Assembly: GCA_015039365.1 (NCBI GenBank)
Contig: WION01000114.1
Span: 62,001 to 126,000, forward strand
Origin: Amanita rubescens
Lineage: Eukaryota; Basidiomycota; Agaricomycetes; Agaricales; Amanitaceae
Direction: 5' to 3'
DNA: 64,000 nt
The notes beneath the pieces are model-generated. The model saw nothing but the letters and a program-made list of their open reading frames with translations. It was not told where the DNA came from and ran no database searches. Of the stretch, positions 48,119 through 58,860 are shown in pieces. Within the stretch, counting starts at the first letter, position 1. Each line of letters starts with the position of its first letter. Both the position numbers and the translations under genes were made by a program.

Positions 48119-49099
48119 AGCTCTGAGGTGGTGGGAGGAAGGAAAGGGCGTCGGTTTTTGTGGGGACGCCCCAGTCTAATGCCACTCTCGGCCCCTGCCG
48201 AATCACACGAACCGTCGATTACATAATACCCGAGGTCTAGGCCGCCCGCACAGCTATTCACATTCAGTGCGGCCCTTCAGGTGAACAACAGCCTGGACCT
48301 TGCGTCAGGTACGAATGAATGAAACCCTTGGTCTGTGAGTTCGTAGAAAAGGGGTACGGACATTCAAACTCATCACGTACCTCTGCGGGTAAATGAGATT
48401 CTTGTCCTGCCCCTTTCCTGGCGACCGTGCCACAGGTCTGTCAGCCTCGCGGCAGCTCCACCAGCACTATTACTCCCAGCCGTCGCATGTTTCACAAGAA
48501 ATCTGCTGGTCTCAACGTGGCCTGGTTCAAAGCCTAGTATCTTCACGGCACCGTGACGGGTGCTGTGCTTGCACGTCAAGTTTTGGAAAAGATAGTCTTG
48601 GCGGGAATAAATACGAGTTGGCTCAAATCCGATGCGGTATGATGGCGCTGCTCTCCGTTCCAGCATGAAAAGAAGGAGGGGGCGGTACCAGTTCACGGGG
48701 TTCATGAGTTTTTGGGAATGTACAAGGCCAGGGAGGCTGGAGCAACCGAACTGTTGGTCGAGGCATAAGATCATTGGATATCAATTCCAAGAGGTGCCTT
48801 TATCATCGTGTGACTGTGACTCTACCTGGTTAGAATGATAGAATGATTTGAGCCCTACTCTGACGCGTACGCGTTTGAGGTCCTCAGAAGGTCCATCAAA
48901 ATCTGATAAATCCGAGATGCCAAGTGAAATTGGAAATTCATTATTGCCACCCAAGCATCTTCTGCCCTCAGATAATAGATTGCAAAACGTCAGGAACCTT
49001 TTCCAAATTATTTCAGATGAAGCACGCATGGAAGAACATGTTTGCGGCTATTTTTAGATTTGATCCGTTACAATCTATAAATACTTTAATGGCAGTCGG
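48119..49099. other. intergenic region with an AsnRS-derived scrap
   Basis: The stretch 48389-48475 (TTGTCCTGCCCCTTTCCTGG ... GCGGCAGCTCC) matches, at roughly three quarters identity by eye, 52395-52475 in the mitochondrial AsnRS gene, in the same orientation. No intact gene. A minus frame at 48373-48774 covers it but has no domain. Confidence 0.4.
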
Positions 49100-49462
49100 C
49101 GTTACTAAAAGTAGCAAGTGGATTCATCCCGCAATGGGGGAATGGCGGGAACTCGAATTCTCTTTTCCTTCTTATCAACCTCTCCTTTGTCAGGTTCCCC
49201 TTTACCAGCTTCTGAAAATCGTGACCTTTCTTCCAGGATCGCCTGTGAACCCCGATTGCCGATTGCGTCACCCTGCATGACGGGATACAGCGTTCGGAGA
49301 AATCGTGTTGGCGCATTCTGGTGCGACGTTTTCTTCTGGATATGCATGGATTGGTTTATTGGGTAGATTGCTATCCGGTGAAGATCCCAGTACATAGGCA
49401 GAGGAGAAGCGCCAGATGGCAGCGAATAAACGCGTAGAGGTGCCAAGAGGCGAAGATCATGA
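49100..49462 (-). pseudogene. inverted partial copy of the VHS-GAT N-terminal exon
   Basis: On the minus strand it reads SLPSGASP, then NAPTRFLRTLYPV, IGNRGSQAILEERSRFSEAG and GEPDKGEVDKKEKR. The parent (42700-43050, +) has SLPSGASP, NAPVALGILRALDP, VGNRDSQATLEERSQLSEAG and GEPDKGSVDKKERR. Similarity is clear in DNA as well. It ends before the VHS domain and is not expressed as a whole protein. Confidence 0.75.
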
Positions 49463-49735
49463 TTATAGGGATGGATCCATCTGAAGCTTTGTCAGATCCA
49501 CGTAGTGCTGCGAATACTACTGATCCACTCCTCCCCTCTGCAATTTCCTGAAGATCAATATAATATTCTCCCAGGGGCTTAACCACCTCAGAAAGCCAAC
49601 CACGATATCGCGCAGTTATAGGTCGGGTGTCGTTATTCTGGTTGGCGGGGAAGACGGCTGGCTTGAGTGATTAATCACAATCGCTGGCCGTGATACCCCA
49701 TTCGTTCCACCGTCGCTGCCATATTGCCCGTCATC
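49462..49735 (-). pseudogene. inverted fragment of the CRIB-kinase gene
   Basis: Minus-strand DNA matches 55550-55870 of the kinase gene: GCAATATGGCAGCGACGG, ATTGTGATT(A/G)ATCACTC, CGTGGTTGGCTTTCTGAGGT and GAATATTATATCGATCTTCAGGAAAT-like segments. The frame reads VVKPLGEYYIDLQEIAEG, with the parent's short EEFIDEAIDP insert missing. It lies directly beside the VHS-GAT pieces on both sides. Confidence 0.75.
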
Positions 49736-49737
49736 CT

Positions 49738-50960
49738 CTTGCGTACATCGGAAGACTGGACGTTGGTCCTGGAAGTGTGTGTGATAGGGCATCAGCTAAC
49801 GCGGAAAACGCGAAGGAGGCTGTTCGCGCCCTGCGGAGAGAGTTTGGGTGAGTGTTGTCATTCTCGGTCCAACACATCCATTCAAATTTACGGAAGATAT
49901 GGCGAACCACCTGCCCAGCTATCGGCCGCTCGGGTACATTTCTTCACGCCAAGCTCATTAGAACAGTTATGGGCAATTATGTGACGTAATTGCTCCGAGG
50001 TCTTTCTCTCTGAAACTGCCAGTCGCAAATTTCTCATCACCCTGGAAGGATTGATCACATCTTCAGCGACTTCGCCTGTAATACGGGAACGCCTGCTGCT
50101 GTTATGGCGGTCAGTGCAAATCAGCATACGTTTATCCCTCCTAATCTCTGTCAAAGGCCCCAAAGATTCTGGTTTTCGACGCCTTTGGAAGAAGGTCAAA
50201 CCAGTGGATAAACCCGAGGAAGTGAGCATTTCAGCAGCTTGACTCTTCGATATGTTAACATTCAGTTTGAGGGCGTTCCTTTTGACATCGATGATGCAAC
50301 AAGTAATGCACCCACGGGACCCAGACATTCTCAGAATGTCATACCTGAGTTTATACCGCCGGAAGAGGTTATACGAAGATCATTCCAAGAATGCTCCATT
50401 AGCATGGGGAATGCTGCTTTACTGTCAGATGCTCTTGTTGCTTGTCAGCCTGAGAGACTAAAATCGGACGCTTTTATTAGAGTATGGCAAGCTTCCCATT
50501 CTGTGTCTCGGGACTTTGAACACGGTTGCAGGATTTCCATGCAAAATGCCGATTATCTCAGGAGCTCATCTTTTGGCAGATACCATGGGCCACTGCGGGT
50601 GTGGAGCATTCAAGGGCTTGCGCGCTCACAGCTTCTTCGGACTGGCCAGCGCCCTCCAGATGAAGATGGACCGACGACCGAAGAGAAATTGTTGGGCGAA
50701 CTGCTGAAAGCCAACGAAGGACTACAATTTGTTCTTAAGCAGTACAAAGACTTGGAACGGGTGGCTGTCGAGCGCCGAACAGAGGATACAAGTGGGATAG
50801 ACCCTCGAGTGCGTCATGTCCTTATTCTGCTGCGGTAGCATGTATAACTTTTGTGTGCGGTATTTCCAGGATACGGAGCCATGGCATCGATCAGATTATG
50901 TGCAAAGCCTTACCAATGAAGTGAAGAGATACACAATATAAGCGGTGGAAAATCGGAATC
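49738..50960 (+). pseudogene. direct partial copy of the VHS-GAT gene
   Basis: Corresponds to 43218-44600. It starts at TCGGAAGACTGGACGTTGGT (parent EDWALVLEVC) and keeps exon and intron spacing for VHS and GAT. A two-base GT insertion in GTGTGTGTGATAGGG shifts the frame in the VHS domain; smaller parts of the linker (parent 43860-43980) are missing. GAT text is well kept (RRSFQECSISMGNAALLSDAL, TEEKLLGELLKANEGLQFVLKQYKDLER). The Pro/Ser tail is lost. Probably a pseudogene, since the N-terminal exon copy lies inverted upstream. Confidence 0.75.
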
Positions 50961-51012
50961 GCACTTTCCCAGTGGATATTTAATGAAGGATGGAACCTTT
51001 TCATTCATAATT

Positions 51013-52835
51013 TCAAAGTAACATTCTTCCCGCCCACCTTGGTATGGGTATTGCCTCCCTCACATTATCAACACCACCAACCCAAGCTACCAACCTTTCG
51101 AATCCCATCCCAAACCCTGCGTGTGGCGCCCCTCCGTACTTTCTCAAATCTCTATACCATTCATATTCGGGGCCGCCCATCCCGGCCTTCTCCATCCGAT
51201 CGCTAAGCACATCCAACCGCTCTTCTCTTACGCTTCCACCTACGAGCTCTCCAACATTTGGTACGAGAAGGTCGAAACATGCGACTGTTTCTTCTTCCTC
51301 CGTGCTAGAATCGGCGAGTTGACGAGAATTCAAGCGCATGTAGAAGGGTTTCAAAGACGCCGGATAATCTGTCACGAATACTGGCCCCCCAACTAGCTGG
51401 CTAGCCAGCCAATGCTCATGTTCGCTTTGCAATCCCTTACTGTAGCTGGGTTCGTACTGAAACCTGGTACTGCTCACATGGCCTCCGCTGGTGGCATACG
51501 TCGCATGATAGCTCTTCAGCTCGTTAATACTTTCCGAATAAGTCATCCTCGTCCAGGGCTGTTCAGCTGTAACAGCCCTTTCAACCAAAGAGAGCCGGTC
51601 CTCGTTATTCTGTTGCCACAACACGGAAAGTTCATCGTTTGGCTCTGATCCAGCTACTATGCCCCCAAGAACAGACCGTAACATTGTTTCGACCACTTGG
51701 CACATTTCCTCTGTATCGCTCTTTGCGCCCATTAAAGTGTTTGTCCCGAACGCGGAGAAGGCCCATTCGGCTTCTAACATCCAAAATTCGGCGAGGTGTC
51801 GTGCCGTTAGAGAGGGTTCGGCGCGAAAGCAGGGTGAGAGTGTATACACGCGCGAAAGAGCCGAGGCGAGTGCTTCAAGGTGGAGTTGATGCGAGACGGT
51901 GAGATACGCAGGGCGAGAGAAGAACTCAATTGAGGGTAGGGAAGAGGGTGAGCTAGATGAAGCTTGTTGAGTGGCTGCTGGGTGCTCTCCCTCTACGGGA
52001 GCGACGCGAAATGCTTCGCCTGCGCCTTCTGCATCGTTTCCGGTTAGGATGGGAGTGTTGACTGAGTAGAACCCTTGATTCTACGTATAATGTATATTGA
52101 GAGAGAGCAGCGCAGCAATGAGTGAAAAGGTACGGACATTGAACCAGTCGTCTATGCCTCTCTGAAGCACACTCCGTAACCTGATCATGGCTGCTATCTT
52201 GTCTGTTCTTGCGCGTAAATGGGTATGGTCGCGGAGGTACTCGTTCGAGAGAGCTTGCTTTTGAATTGGATATGCCTGTTTACGTTACTTAGCTAGTTAG
52301 CTACCCCGAGATAAGACATGACTAACGTCGTGTGGGCATTCGCCAAGAAGTTCTACGCGCTCTGGTTGGAAGGACGCTGAAGAGTCATTTCCAAGATCAA
52401 CAAGAAGCTCCTTGCCCTGCCCCTTTCCGGGAGACGCGACAAGTTGTCCTGTTAGTCTGACTGCAGCTCCGTTTGTTAGTCTGCATTATGAGCATCGCGT
52501 AAAGTCATTCGCGTCGTCACCGAAGAAAGCCCTCAAACATTATGATAAGCGAATCAATGGATGACATCGCATACTAACCTTTTCATCTCTGCAGAGTCCT
52601 TACCAATGCCCACAAACACCGCCTGCAATCCAATTGCTGAGCTTCCGTCTGTGACTACTGCAAACGATACGTTCTTCTGTCGTCGGATGGACTTGATCCA
52701 CCCTGAAACTGTAACCTCTTGGGCATGGTTAGTTTCTGGAGACGTTGCGAGGAGCTGGCGGATATTTGGCCTAAAGCGGGGGCCAGTGAATGAGAGAGGC
52801 GAGGCACAGGATGATAGTAGTCGTTGCCGGATCAT
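51013..52835 (-). CDS. NARS2/SLM5-like: asparaginyl-tRNA synthetase, mitochondrial
   Basis: Charges tRNA-Asn in mitochondria. The ATG at 52835 starts MIRQRLLSSCASPLSF, a basic, Ser-rich leader. It continues with an OB-fold anticodon-binding domain (VTVSGWIKSIRRQKNVSFAVV, RLTGQLVASPGKGQG). Class II core: YLRDHTHLRARTDKIAAMIRLRS, FRAEPSLTARHLAEFWMLEAEW (motif 2), VTDYPASLKPFYM and motif 3 GFGMGFERLVAWVGG near the end; the protein ends PRWAGRMLL at 51013. Introns about 52450-52575, 52275-52330 and 52085-52140. It is divergent from the kinase with 276 bp between starts. The mitochondrial form is inferred from the leader and the short length. Confidence 0.9.
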
Positions 52836-53111
52836 TCAATTTCCGGCGTGCTCCAAACGGTGCAAAATAGTTATAAGTTTGGTACTAAGATTGGCACATC
52901 GCATTCGTATATCACAACTAACACTTAGCTTCAACTGTAGAATGTTATGACTATATATTTACTAGCAACGCTTAATTGCTAAATTTCCTTACTTAAATTC
53001 GCTAAAGATAAGCCCCGGGAAATTCCGAGACGACATTGGACAATAAGAACACACAAGCCTCTAACGCCTTGAACGCTGGGGGACAACGACGCGTCTCTGA
53101 GGCCTCTAGAC

Positions 53112-56100
53112 ATGGCCAGCAGTACCTCCTCTTCCTTGGCAAGCAACCCTTCGAAGTCTTCTCGAATTTCGTCTCTTAAGGCATTCAAATTCATTGCCAA
53201 GGAGAAGGGATCGAAACCACCTCCACCGCCTCCAAAAGACCTCCATCATATGTCAAGCAGGGTTCTCTCCCCTGACACCCTTTCTATTCCTCCAAACTCG
53301 CCTGCATCTCCATATCATCACACACAATTCCATCAGAGAGCCTCTCCGGATCCTAGTCGGTCTTCTCTGTCACTCGCATCTTCTGCTGCATCGGGAAGAT
53401 CTCAAACAGAGGATTCACATTCTCAGAGACAATCTCGGCTGAAGGTCAAAGCATCAAGCCTACTGACTCTGGTGAAACGCACTGGAAAGTCTATCAAGTC
53501 TCCTGACCCCGAGCGCCCATGTTCATCCCGGGAGGATGCTGGAATATCGACCCCGTGGAATTTTCAGGTGAGGCAATGTTTAGGATGTTGTGTAGATAGC
53601 TGAAGTACCTTCTGTAGCATAACATCCATGTGGACGAAGCGTATGTTTTGTGCTCAATATTGTACCCTTCTGACACTACTATACTCCAGATTCATCGGTA
53701 TACCGCCTTCTTGGTCTACACAGCTGGCTTCTGCCGGGTTTACACCAGAGGAGATTGCTGCCATACAAACACGCCGTGCAAATCTGTACAACGATGCTCC
53801 CAATCTACGTATTAATACCGCTCCACCTACGACTACGACTCCCATCCTTAGCCGTCCATCGCCGAGGACAACATCCCTTAGGAGACAATTTTCGGACGCG
53901 TCGCTCCATTCCGCAAGTCAAGTTCACCCCAAACTACCGCCCCAAATTACCTCTATTACCCAACCTGCATTAACGTCCTCACCTTCTTCTACCTCGCTCC
54001 ATTCTGTCAGAACAACCACGACCAATAGCAGCAGAAACCCGGCCTCCCAGAATGGTCACGCGCCCATTCCATCAGCTCTGCACGAAGCTGCGTCCACTCT
54101 TTCTACGTCACTTGCATCTCATTCCGAGGCGACTGGCGGTCAGATATTGGATCATAGTCGATCCCAATCAGTTGGATTGAATGGGCCACCACGTAAACCC
54201 TTCCCAAATGTGGCTTCGCAACTGATATCTTCCCCTCCGCCTGCCTATACCCAGTCCATCGCTAGTAAGAAGACGCGAATAGACGATGCTTCGCAGACCA
54301 CATCTTCGCATAGGCAGCAGCAAGGCATGGATTCTGTTTCAAAATCTGCGGTACCAGGCCGTCGAGTTAGCATAATCCGTAACAAGCGTAACTCAATTCT
54401 TCCACCTCGCCTATCAATACACAAAGACGCCGGCAGTCTTGATTTGTCTTCATGGAGCGCTGAGCTGCTTTCTGGAATATCATCATCAAGTTTTAACTCT
54501 AATTTCAGTGATGGATCGTCCAGATTTGCGCTGGAACAATCCATAACTCCTTCGACGAACGTTACATCACCCGGGTCGCAGCCATCTAGCTCCAAATCGT
54601 CAACTGCAGCAATGCAATCACCAGTAGCACAAGAATCTGGACCAACCGATGCCCAAGATCGGCGGCCGGGAGCTAAACATCAACCATCACGGCCTATACC
54701 GCCTATCGTCGTTCAAGAGGTTCCTTTGGGGCAGGCTGGCGGAGATTCACCTGCTCCACCCACAGGATGGGCGGAGCCCGCTTCTGCCACCCGATTATCG
54801 CCATCGAGTCCCCGTGCAGCCGAACCACGCAGTGCGTCCTTGTCTGCAACATTATCCGAGTTCGACGGTTTGTTGGACAAAGACATTCCGATCAGTCCTA
54901 GCGCGTACTCTGCAGCACTCGAAGATTCTCATTCTCCGGTCTTGCCTTTAAGTCCAGAAGCACACACAGACCCTCTTTCATCGTCCAAGGCTCCGGGGAA
55001 GCCAAGACGAAACAATAGCCAACGGCGCGATGCAGATCCAGAAGATCCGGATGAGAGTTTCTTGCATGTGGATGATGCGCAGGACCAACACGCGAATAGG
55101 TACTCTAGCCGCAGTAGTTCCTCGACTCTTACTGTGACTGGATATGCCGAATCGGCACTAGTGCGGAATGCGTCGGTCGTCAGGAGGACAAGTGCGTATG
55201 TGATCGACAAAACGAATCTAGGAGTGGCTCGACAGCAGGGGAGGCTACCCCCCGGGGTTACGAACAGGTTGCCTCCATTGGGTGTTCAACATGTCAAGCA
55301 CCCATCTTCCCCTCTAAGCTCGCATTTCGGAAGCGAGGATGGTTCTCCACGAGGGTCTCTTTCATCGGGTTCGCCGTCGCAAGATCATCCAACGCCAACA
55401 ACGGACACTGATTTGCCGCTGGGATATTATATGGGGGCGACGTATACTCCGTCCTCTTCCAGGTTCACGTTGGAGACGAAGTCACCGGTACATATGCTTG
55501 TGTCTTCGGCAAACACGTTTGGTGGTGTGCAGGAGGAAGAGGAAGAGGACGACGGACAATATGGCAGCGACGGTGTAATGGATGGGGTACCACGACCGAC
55601 AATTGTGATTGATCACTCTAGCCAGCCGTCTTCCCCTCCACATAGGGTAACGACACCTGACCGCATAACGCCCATAACTCCAGCTCCACGGTATCGTGGT
55701 TGGCTTTCTGAGGTAGTTAAGCCTCTGGAAGAATTCATCGACGAGGCAATCGATCCTAGAGAATATTATATCGATCTTCAGGAAATTGCGGAAGGGGAGA
55801 GTGGATCAGTGTTCGCAGCGCAGATTGCAAATTACAAGGATCTGACGAAGCTTCGGTTGGATCCTGCCCTTACACAAAGGGACCGGCAGACCCTGGACGG
55901 TGGGGAACCTGTTGCCATTGCCATCAAGAGTGTTGCTATAGTGCCGTCGGGCTCACCGAAGCTCCTTGAGCTGGAGAGAGAGTTGAAGTTGATGAAAGGC
56001 TTATCATACGAGTATATCCTTGGCATGGATGCGCTATATGTAGATCTTGTGGAGGATTCGCTGTGGATACGGATGGAACTGATGGAGAGGAGCCTGGCGG

Positions 56101-56963
56101 ATGTCATTTCGCTTGTGGATAGTGGCCTTGTGCTCCTCGACCGAATGCTTGCGAGGTTTGCTAGTGACGTGCGTTGCCCTTTCGTCTCGGATCTGTAGAT
56201 ATATCCTCATAGCGCTCGTACATGACAGGTCCTACAGGCGCTGCAATTCCTTCAACGCCACAACATAGCCCATCGTGATGTTCGGTCGGATAACTTGCTG
56301 TTGAATCTTCATGGCATACTGAAACTAGGCGAGTGTTCACCATGACAAAGTCGAGGTAGCTTGGCTGACTACATATTAACAGCTGACTTTTCAGCCGCCG
56401 CGCAAGTTTCGCCTTCATCACCAATGCAATCGGAGGTTGTAGGGGTCCCTTACTGGCAGGTTAGTCTATCAGTCTATTTGCGGGCCAATCTGATGTGCCG
56501 CCCACCTTGACCTAGGCACCAGAAGTTCGAAGGTAAGTTTCACGTGCTAACAGTGAACATCGTCTTGACTTGGACCGTATCCAGCCCTCCGTACAACGCA
56601 TTGAAGGTGGATGTCTGGTCTCTAGGGGCAACCGTATGGGAAATGGCGGAGGCGGAGCCTCCCTTCGCCAGCTCGCAACAATTATCGGATCGGTGGCCGC
56701 CATTGAGCAAACCAAAGCTGTTCTCACCCGTCTTTCATGATTTCTTGCGACAGTGCTCGGAACCAGCAGCATCGCGCCCAAGCCCTGCGACCCTGTGTTC
56801 CGTATGTATTGTCCTATTACCATGCAAAATAATTATGCTCATTATGCCTTAATAACAGCATCCGTTCGTGATGAATGCTTGTGGAAGAAGCGTTATCATG
56901 CAGCTCCTTTCACAATGCATGACTATTGAGAAACAACAATACCAAAACGAAGAGGAAAGCTAG
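53112..56963 (+). CDS. CRIB-containing PAK/STE20-type kinase with altered catalytic motifs
   Basis: Likely a Cdc42/Rac effector for polarity. Exons: 53112-53567, 53618-53640 (23 nt), 53690-56170, about 56229-56328, 56393-56459 and more to TAG at 56961. N-region Ser/Pro-rich; the CRIB motif ISTPWNFQHNIHVDE...FIGIPPSW at residues 145-170 spans the 23-nt exon. About 650 low-complexity residues follow. Kinase domain: EYYIDLQEIAEGESGSVFAA, AIAIKSV, LMERSLADVIS, HRDVRSDN, LADFSAAAQ, GVPYWQAPEVR, DVWSLGATVWEMAEAEPPF. The usual HRD-x-K-x-x-N Lys is Arg, and DFG is DFS. Glycine loop is G-x-S-G-S-V. Introns include a GC-AG one (56329-56392). A piece is duplicated at 49.5 kb. Confidence 0.82.
53618..53640 (+). 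other. 23-nt exon in the CRIB motif
   Basis: After TTCTGTAG the bases encode H-N-I-H-V-D-E plus two bases of Ala, then GTATGT. It joins WNFQ to FIGIPPSW and completes the CRIB motif. Gene finders may miss so short an exon. Confidence 0.75.
56329..56392 (+). other. GC-AG intron before the kinase DFS motif
   Basis: Exon ends CTG AAA CTA G followed by GCGAGT; the intron ends TTAACAG and the next exon starts CT GAC TTT TCA. Removal gives L-K-L-A-D-F-S. The next GT donor would give a stop. Confidence 0.65.
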
Positions 56964-58593
56964 CTCTGGGGTCATTAACTCCGGGCTCAGCTGTATTCAT
57001 TTTTCTCTTCAAGCATGTTCTCATCATCATCTGCACATATACCCCCAAGATACTATTGTTATTACGCACTCTTGCTATCATATCTCGCAAACCATTTATT
57101 CAACCTGTTACTTAAATCACACATCACCAGCCTCCCATACCATTTTTCCTGTGACATGCTGTAATGAGGGATTAACACCATTGTTAGACATGAACTTTTA
57201 ATTGGGATCAATTTGTAGCTTACTGCAATCTATTGTGAAAATTCGGGGAGGGTTTCAGTTTTATTGTCTCTTGATGGACAAAGGAATTTTGAAAAATTAA
57301 TTATTAATTAATTAGGAGAGAAAAGGAAGAGGTTGAAGGGGAGTGGGGGAACCAATGAAAATGAGAGGGAAAATACATTTCAAAAGAATTAATACTTAAT
57401 AATCTTCATTACATCAGCAAAATGGGATTTTCCGCTTTGATCGCTCCATGCTCTGGCAAACAATGCTTCAGTCCCTCCAGCTCTGGCGACGTCATCTTTT
57501 GTCACTCCAGGCTGGTGTCTGGTATGAATAGATAGCTCTGATCAATAGTTCCCACCCTGCCTTTACAGGCAGTTCAGTCAAAATCTTGCAACAACTCTTC
57601 TTATTAGAACATGAGGTGTCTTGCAACAGAGTGAATAGAAACATAAGTTGCACCAGAGTGATATATCACCCAATGACTCCCGCCGTCCACCTGTGGTCAT
57701 GTGACTCACACCCGCGCTAGCGTTGCAACCCGCCCGCCTGCTTCCGCCCTGCATGAGAACTGAGCACCTTGACTCACACCCACGCTAGCGTTGCAACCCA
57801 CCCGCCCGCTTCTGCCCTGCTATGCATGAGAACTGAGCACCTGCTGGTCACTGATCGCCACCCTCGTGCCAGTGTTGCAACCGCAGTCCGTCCCATTATG
57901 GCGCATGCCCCGCAATACACCTGGCACCTCCCACGCCCTTTTTTGCTCTATACCTCGCCTACACCCATGGTTGAATGACAGGCCTGCCTTTGTTTGCCCC
58001 TGCTTCATCCTCCCGACCATCCTGGCTGACCCCTGTTGGAACAGCCACCACATCTGACTAATCCAGGGTCACCATTATCAGACAGATTGCTGACGGTGCA
58101 ACATGCTTAAACTTCCAGACATTGTTGCAACAACTGATCTTACTGGTTTGACAGATTTAATCGAAGCAGGTGACATGCTCAGGCACATTCACCGATTTGG
58201 TGCCAGGGTCCTCGCCCCTGGGAGAAGAGAGACTGCCAAAGATCCCTTGCCCTGGAATCGTGCGAAACGCTTTGCAAACACAGCTTTCAAAGCTCGCTCA
58301 AGACTACTCCTGATTTGCAGAAATCAATGTGCAATGTTTAGAAGAACGTGTTCGCTGTGGATGAAATTGCCTGCATTCTATATCCTCAATGCAATATCCA
58401 AAATTGTCTACAGTGGGACTTATTCTCACCTCTCATCTGTTGCAACACACTGAGCCCCAACCATCCAGCCCATGTCTCAATAGTAGCTACAATGCGTTAT
58501 CAAAGAATAGGGATTTATTGGGAACCCATTCGTGTTATCTATGGTGGGTCTTTCAATAACCTGGGTAGCTTTCATTTCATTAGTTTTCATATC
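56964..58593. other. intergenic region with a tandem repeat, no gene
   Basis: Downstream of the kinase. An AT-rich near-palindrome (AATTAATTATTAATTAATTA) lies at about 57297. An open frame at 58103-58453 (116 codons) starts MLKLPDIVATTDLTGL but has no domain and may be part of a decayed transposon. Confidence 0.4.
57701..57845 (+). repeat. two tandem copies of a ~70-bp GC-rich unit
   Basis: TGACTCACACCCGCGCTAGC ... CATGAGAACTGAGCACCT occurs at 57703-57770 and again at 57771-57842 with a few substitutions and a 4-5 base gain in the second copy. A looser third piece (TGCCAGTGTTGCAACC) follows. Confidence 0.75.
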
Positions 58594-58860
58594 CCCCCCA
58601 GGGAACATCCTTTCATAACATTTGGGCCTTTCATTTCAGTAGTTTTCATATCCCCCAGGGAACATCCTTTCATAACATTTGGGCCTTTCATTTCATTAGT
58701 TTTCATATCCCCCAGGGAACATCCTTTCATAACATTTGGGCCTTTCATTTCATTAGTTTTCATAACCCCAGGGAACATCCTTTCATAACTTCTGGGCCTT
58801 TCATTTCATTACTTCCCATGGCCCCCAGGAAATATCCTTTCATAACTTTTGGGCAATTTG
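58594..58860 (+). repeat. ~57-bp tandem array at the left end of the fold-back element
   Basis: GGAACATCC starts at 58601, 58659, 58716 and 58772, and a diverged unit begins near 58826, so the period is 56-58 bp. Each unit carries CTTTCATTTCATTAGTTTTC and ends in a C-run plus AGGG. The right arm has the same unit inverted, but only three times (60385-60516). The open frames across it are by-products of the repeat. Confidence 0.85.

Noticed and set aside
58587..58778. Open frame coding for a repeated MKGPNVMKGCSLGDMKTNE peptide
   Set aside because: It is a by-product of the 57-bp tandem units and has no start context or homologue.
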